From assembly GCA_017431185.1 (NCBI GenBank), contig JAFRLP010000135.1, forward strand, positions 1-7,458: 7,458 bases of DNA. Direction: 5' to 3'. The notes under the pieces were generated by a model, which had not been told where the DNA came from, did not search any database, and worked only from the letters and a program-made list of their open reading frames with translations. The position numbers and the translations under genes were made by a program. Below are positions 5,184 to 7,458 of this stretch, piece after piece. Each line of letters opens with the position of its first letter. Positions within the stretch are counted from its first letter, which is position 1. The stretch comes from Victivallales bacterium. GTDB lineage: Bacteria; Verrucomicrobiota; Lentisphaeria; Oligosphaerales; Oligosphaeraceae.

Positions 5184-5993
5184 GTGCTGACGATTGTGCT
5201 GTCGTTGATTGGTGGTGGCCTGGCAGGCTTTGGGCTGAACATGGCTTGGCATGGGCATCCCGTCTGGTGTTCTTTGGCGGGCGTGTTGGTGGCGGTTCTG
5301 ATTATGACTATCATTAACCTGCTGATGCGCAAAAAGTTAGAGGCTGTGTTCCTGAAGATTCAGGAGCACATTGTCAACAGCCAGAATACGATTCGGCGCA
5401 AAATCGCCACTTTGGGCAGCCATGCAGGGCCTGGCTTCCAGGCAAGGCTGGAGCAGGAGCAGGCCCAGGCCATCCGTGAGGCCATTGACATGATTGATGG
5501 GGTCAAGCCCTTTGAGAAATGGAATTTCATGGTGGGTCGTCAGGCGGATACCTTGCGGGCGCAGTTCTATTTCCAAATCAAGGACTTTGAGTCTGCCGAC
5601 AAATATTTCAGGCACGCTTTGCTGCTGGACCCGATGCTGCTGGCGATGCAGATGACGCGCTGCTACAAGCGTGGCGAACTGAAAGAGGTGGAGAATCTCT
5701 TCCAGAAAGGGCAGGCGCGCTTCAAGGACGACAAGGCCGTTCTGGTCTATGCGCTCTACTCCTGGATTCTGGTTCAGCAGAATCGCATAGAGGATGCCAT
5801 CCAGGTCTTGGTCAAGGCCAAGACGCGCGCCGAAAACGACGTGCTGAAGCAGAACTGGGACCACTTGGTCAACGGTCGGGTCAAGCGCTTCAGCAACGCC
5901 GGACTGGGAGACCAATGGTTTGCGCTCTATCTGGAGCAGCCGCGTGTCCAGCGCATCCGTGAAACGCCAGGGCGGGGCTTCCGCCGGTTCTGA
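5184..5993 (+). CDS. Membrane-anchored TPR-like protein of unknown function
   Basis: 269 residues from GTG 5184, not recognised as a named family. Two hydrophobic helices lie at about 3-20 and 27-47, separated by a short polar loop and followed by basic MRKK; the positive-inside rule predicts that the remainder is cytoplasmic. Residues 50-105 are charged and amphipathic, possibly coiled coil. From about 117 come helical pairs resembling tetratricopeptide repeats: AQFYFQIKDFESADKYFRHA with LLLDP (126-150) is the clearest, and a second repeat near 187-213 (VLVYALYSWILVQQNRIEDA) is convincing. The C-terminus is basic and ends GRGFRRF. Such proteins usually act as scaffolds for protein contacts. 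It lies between rnr and argH with gaps of 33 and 56 bp, suggesting co-transcription but no shared pathway. Confidence 0.75.
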   Translation: MLTIVLSLIGGGLAGFGLNMAWHGHPVWCSLAGVLVAVLIMTIINLLMRKKLEAVFLKIQEHIVNSQNTIRRKIATLGSHAGPGFQARLEQEQAQAIREAIDMIDGVKPFEKWNFMVGRQADTLRAQFYFQIKDFESADKYFRHALLLDPMLLAMQMTRCYKRGELKEVENLFQKGQARFKDDKAVLVYALYSWILVQQNRIEDAIQVLVKAKTRAENDVLKQNWDHLVNGRVKRFSNAGLGDQWFALYLEQPRVQRIRETPGRGFRRF

Positions 5994-6035
5994 AATTGTT
6001 TTTTTCTTCGGTTCTCATCGGAAACGAATCATCAC

Positions 6036-6041
6036 GAGGAG
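6036..6041 (+). promoter_or_regulatory. Ribosome binding site of argH
   Basis: GAGGAG lies eight bases before ATG 6050. A second ATG at 6045 is in another frame and too close to the SD. The longer in-frame extension to 5996 has no ribosome site and no family similarity. Confidence 0.8.
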
Positions 6042-6049
6042 TTCATGCC

Positions 6050-7432
6050 ATGGCACTTTGGGGCGGCAGATTTTCCGAGGCGACAGACGCGCTGGTGGCG
6101 CAGTTCACCGAGTCCATCTCTTACGACCGCAGACTCTACCCGTTTGACATCATGGGGAGCCAGGCTCATGCGAAGATGCTGGCGAAACAGGGCATTATTC
6201 CGCAGGCGGATGCGGAGGCCATTGTCGCCGGCCTGAATGAGATTCGCGCCGAAATCGAGTCAGGCGCCTTCCAGTTCCGCCAGGAGTTGGAGGACATTCA
6301 CATGAATGTGGAGTCACGGCTGACCGAGAGGATTGGCCAGGCCGGGGCGCGTCTTCACACTGGCCGCAGCAGAAATGACCAGGTGGCGACTGACGAAAGG
6401 CTGTACATGCGCTACGAATGCGCCCAGACCATTCGGCGCCTCCGCAAAATGCAGGAGGCCCTGTTGTCGCTGGCGGAGCAGTATCCGACGGTCATCATGC
6501 CAGGCTTCACGCATTTGCAGCATGCGCAACCCGTGCTTTTCGCGCATCATCTGCTGGCATACGTCGAGATGTTCGGGCGTGACTGCGAGAGATTGCACGA
6601 CTGCCAGCGTCGTCTGAACCGTCTGCCTTTGGGAGCAGGGGCAATCGCTGGCTCGACCCTGCCATTGGATCGGGAGTTTGTGGCCCGTGAACTCGGTTTT
6701 GAGCAAGTCCTCCGCAATAGCATGGATGCCGTGGGAGACCGCGATTACATTGCGGAGATGCTGGCGGGCTTGGCCATCACGTCAATGCATCTGTCCCGAC
6801 TGTCCGAAGACATTATCCTGTGGTACAGCCAGGAGTTTGCCTTTATCGAGCTGGGGGACGCCTTCACTACTGGCTCCAGTCTGATGCCCCAGAAGAAAAA
6901 TCCTGATGTGGCGGAACTTGCCCGTGGCAAAACGGGACGTGTCTATGGCCATTTGATGGCGATTCTCACCACCATGAAGGGCATTCCGCTCACCTATGAC
7001 CGTGATATGCAGGAGGACAAGGAAGGACTGTTTGACGCCATTGACACCGTGAAACTCACTCTGGCGACCATGGCCGCCATGTTGGGAACCCTCAGACCCC
7101 GCCAGGAGAGGATGCTTCAGGCTGCTGGCGATGCCGCCCTGATGGCCACGGACCTGGCCGAATGGCTGGTGCGCCAGGGGGTGCCCTTCCGTGAGGCTCA
7201 CCATCAGGTGGGGCGTTATGTGGCTCTGTGCCAGCAGAAGAACATTGGACTTGACCAGGGAACCTTGCAGGATATGCAGTCGTGCATTCCAGGCGCCACA
7301 GCCGAATGCTTCACCTTGTTTGACCCTGCGCACTCCACGTCCGCCCGTCAGGTCATCGGCGGAACCGCCCCCGAAAATGTCGTTGCGCAAATACGGTACT
7401 GGCGGAAGGAACTTCAGGCTGGCAATGCGTGA
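6050..7432 (+). CDS. argH: Argininosuccinate lyase
   Basis: Cytoplasmic enzyme, normally a homotetramer, that splits argininosuccinate into arginine and fumarate, the final step of arginine biosynthesis. The 460-residue length is close to E. coli ArgH (457), and the start MALWGGRFSE is typical of the family. Visible signatures of the fumarase/aspartase superfamily are HTGRSRNDQVATD (103-115), PGFTHLQHAQP with the likely catalytic-base histidine H155 (151-161), and the flexible-loop signature GSSLMPQKKNPD (275-286), carrying the catalytic serine (S276 or S277). The DRDMQEDKEGLFDA stretch (317-330) is also standard. All parts are present and the gene looks functional. It follows the membrane TPR gene by 56 bp with its own strong SD and no visible terminator, so it is probably the third gene of the operon. 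No other arg gene is in the window. Confidence 0.97.
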   Translation: MALWGGRFSEATDALVAQFTESISYDRRLYPFDIMGSQAHAKMLAKQGIIPQADAEAIVAGLNEIRAEIESGAFQFRQELEDIHMNVESRLTERIGQAGARLHTGRSRNDQVATDERLYMRYECAQTIRRLRKMQEALLSLAEQYPTVIMPGFTHLQHAQPVLFAHHLLAYVEMFGRDCERLHDCQRRLNRLPLGAGAIAGSTLPLDREFVARELGFEQVLRNSMDAVGDRDYIAEMLAGLAITSMHLSRLSEDIILWYSQEFAFIELGDAFTTGSSLMPQKKNPDVAELARGKTGRVYGHLMAILTTMKGIPLTYDRDMQEDKEGLFDAIDTVKLTLATMAAMLGTLRPRQERMLQAAGDAALMATDLAEWLVRQGVPFREAHHQVGRYVALCQQKNIGLDQGTLQDMQSCIPGATAECFTLFDPAHSTSARQVIGGTAPENVVAQIRYWRKELQAGNA

Positions 7433-7458
7433 TTGATCGCGTTCCCCTATTGGAATAG

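Noticed and set aside
6782..7390. 202-residue minus-strand open frame opposite argH
   Set aside because: Antisense shadow; the plus-strand ArgH protein has full family signatures across the same bases.
7433..7458. Sequence after argH
   Set aside because: Only 26 bases remain; no terminator, start codon with SD, or repeat can be supported.

Overview
The window is bacterial chromosome-like DNA, moderately GC-rich inside genes and AT-rich between them, and gene-dense. It shows no tRNA, rRNA, CRISPR array or complete insertion sequence. The lineage cannot be fixed from sequence alone. Clear Shine-Dalgarno (SD) sites, an ADP-ribosylglycohydrolase fused to a beta-sandwich-like tail, and an unusually short RNase R would suit a Gram-negative bacterium, perhaps of the PVC group, but that is a weak guess.

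Left part (1-1850): a possible C-terminal end of an upstream gene (2-58), a roughly 290 bp leader with two promoter-like sites, and a plus-strand ADP-ribosylglycohydrolase (DraG/ARH-like) gene, most likely starting at 345.

Middle (1851-3122): a minus-strand gene (1901-2893) encoding an Rpn-type PD-(D/E)XK nuclease ('recombination-promoting nuclease/putative transposase'), convergent with the hydrolase gene across a 50 bp gap. Its 3' end is the most interesting part of the window. A well-placed SD (2126-2131) and an in-frame ATG (2116) could express the last 71 residues separately. That fragment begins just before three perfect 12-bp tandem repeats, which encode a four-residue repeat. This is the layout described for E. 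coli Rpn toxin-antitoxin anti-phage systems, in which the small C-terminal product RpnS inhibits the full-length RpnL. An imperfect direct repeat of about 30 bp flanks this tail-coding segment. The AT-rich region 2894-3122 separates the rpn-like gene from the divergent gene to its right and contains alternating inverted AAGAATT half-sites.

Right part (3123-7432): three plus-strand genes with short gaps form a probable operon. They are rnr (RNase R, 3'-5' exoribonuclease), a two-helix membrane protein with a TPR-like cytoplasmic region, and argH (argininosuccinate lyase, last step of arginine synthesis). RNase R and ArgH carry recognisable catalytic signatures and look intact. The membrane TPR protein has no identified function.
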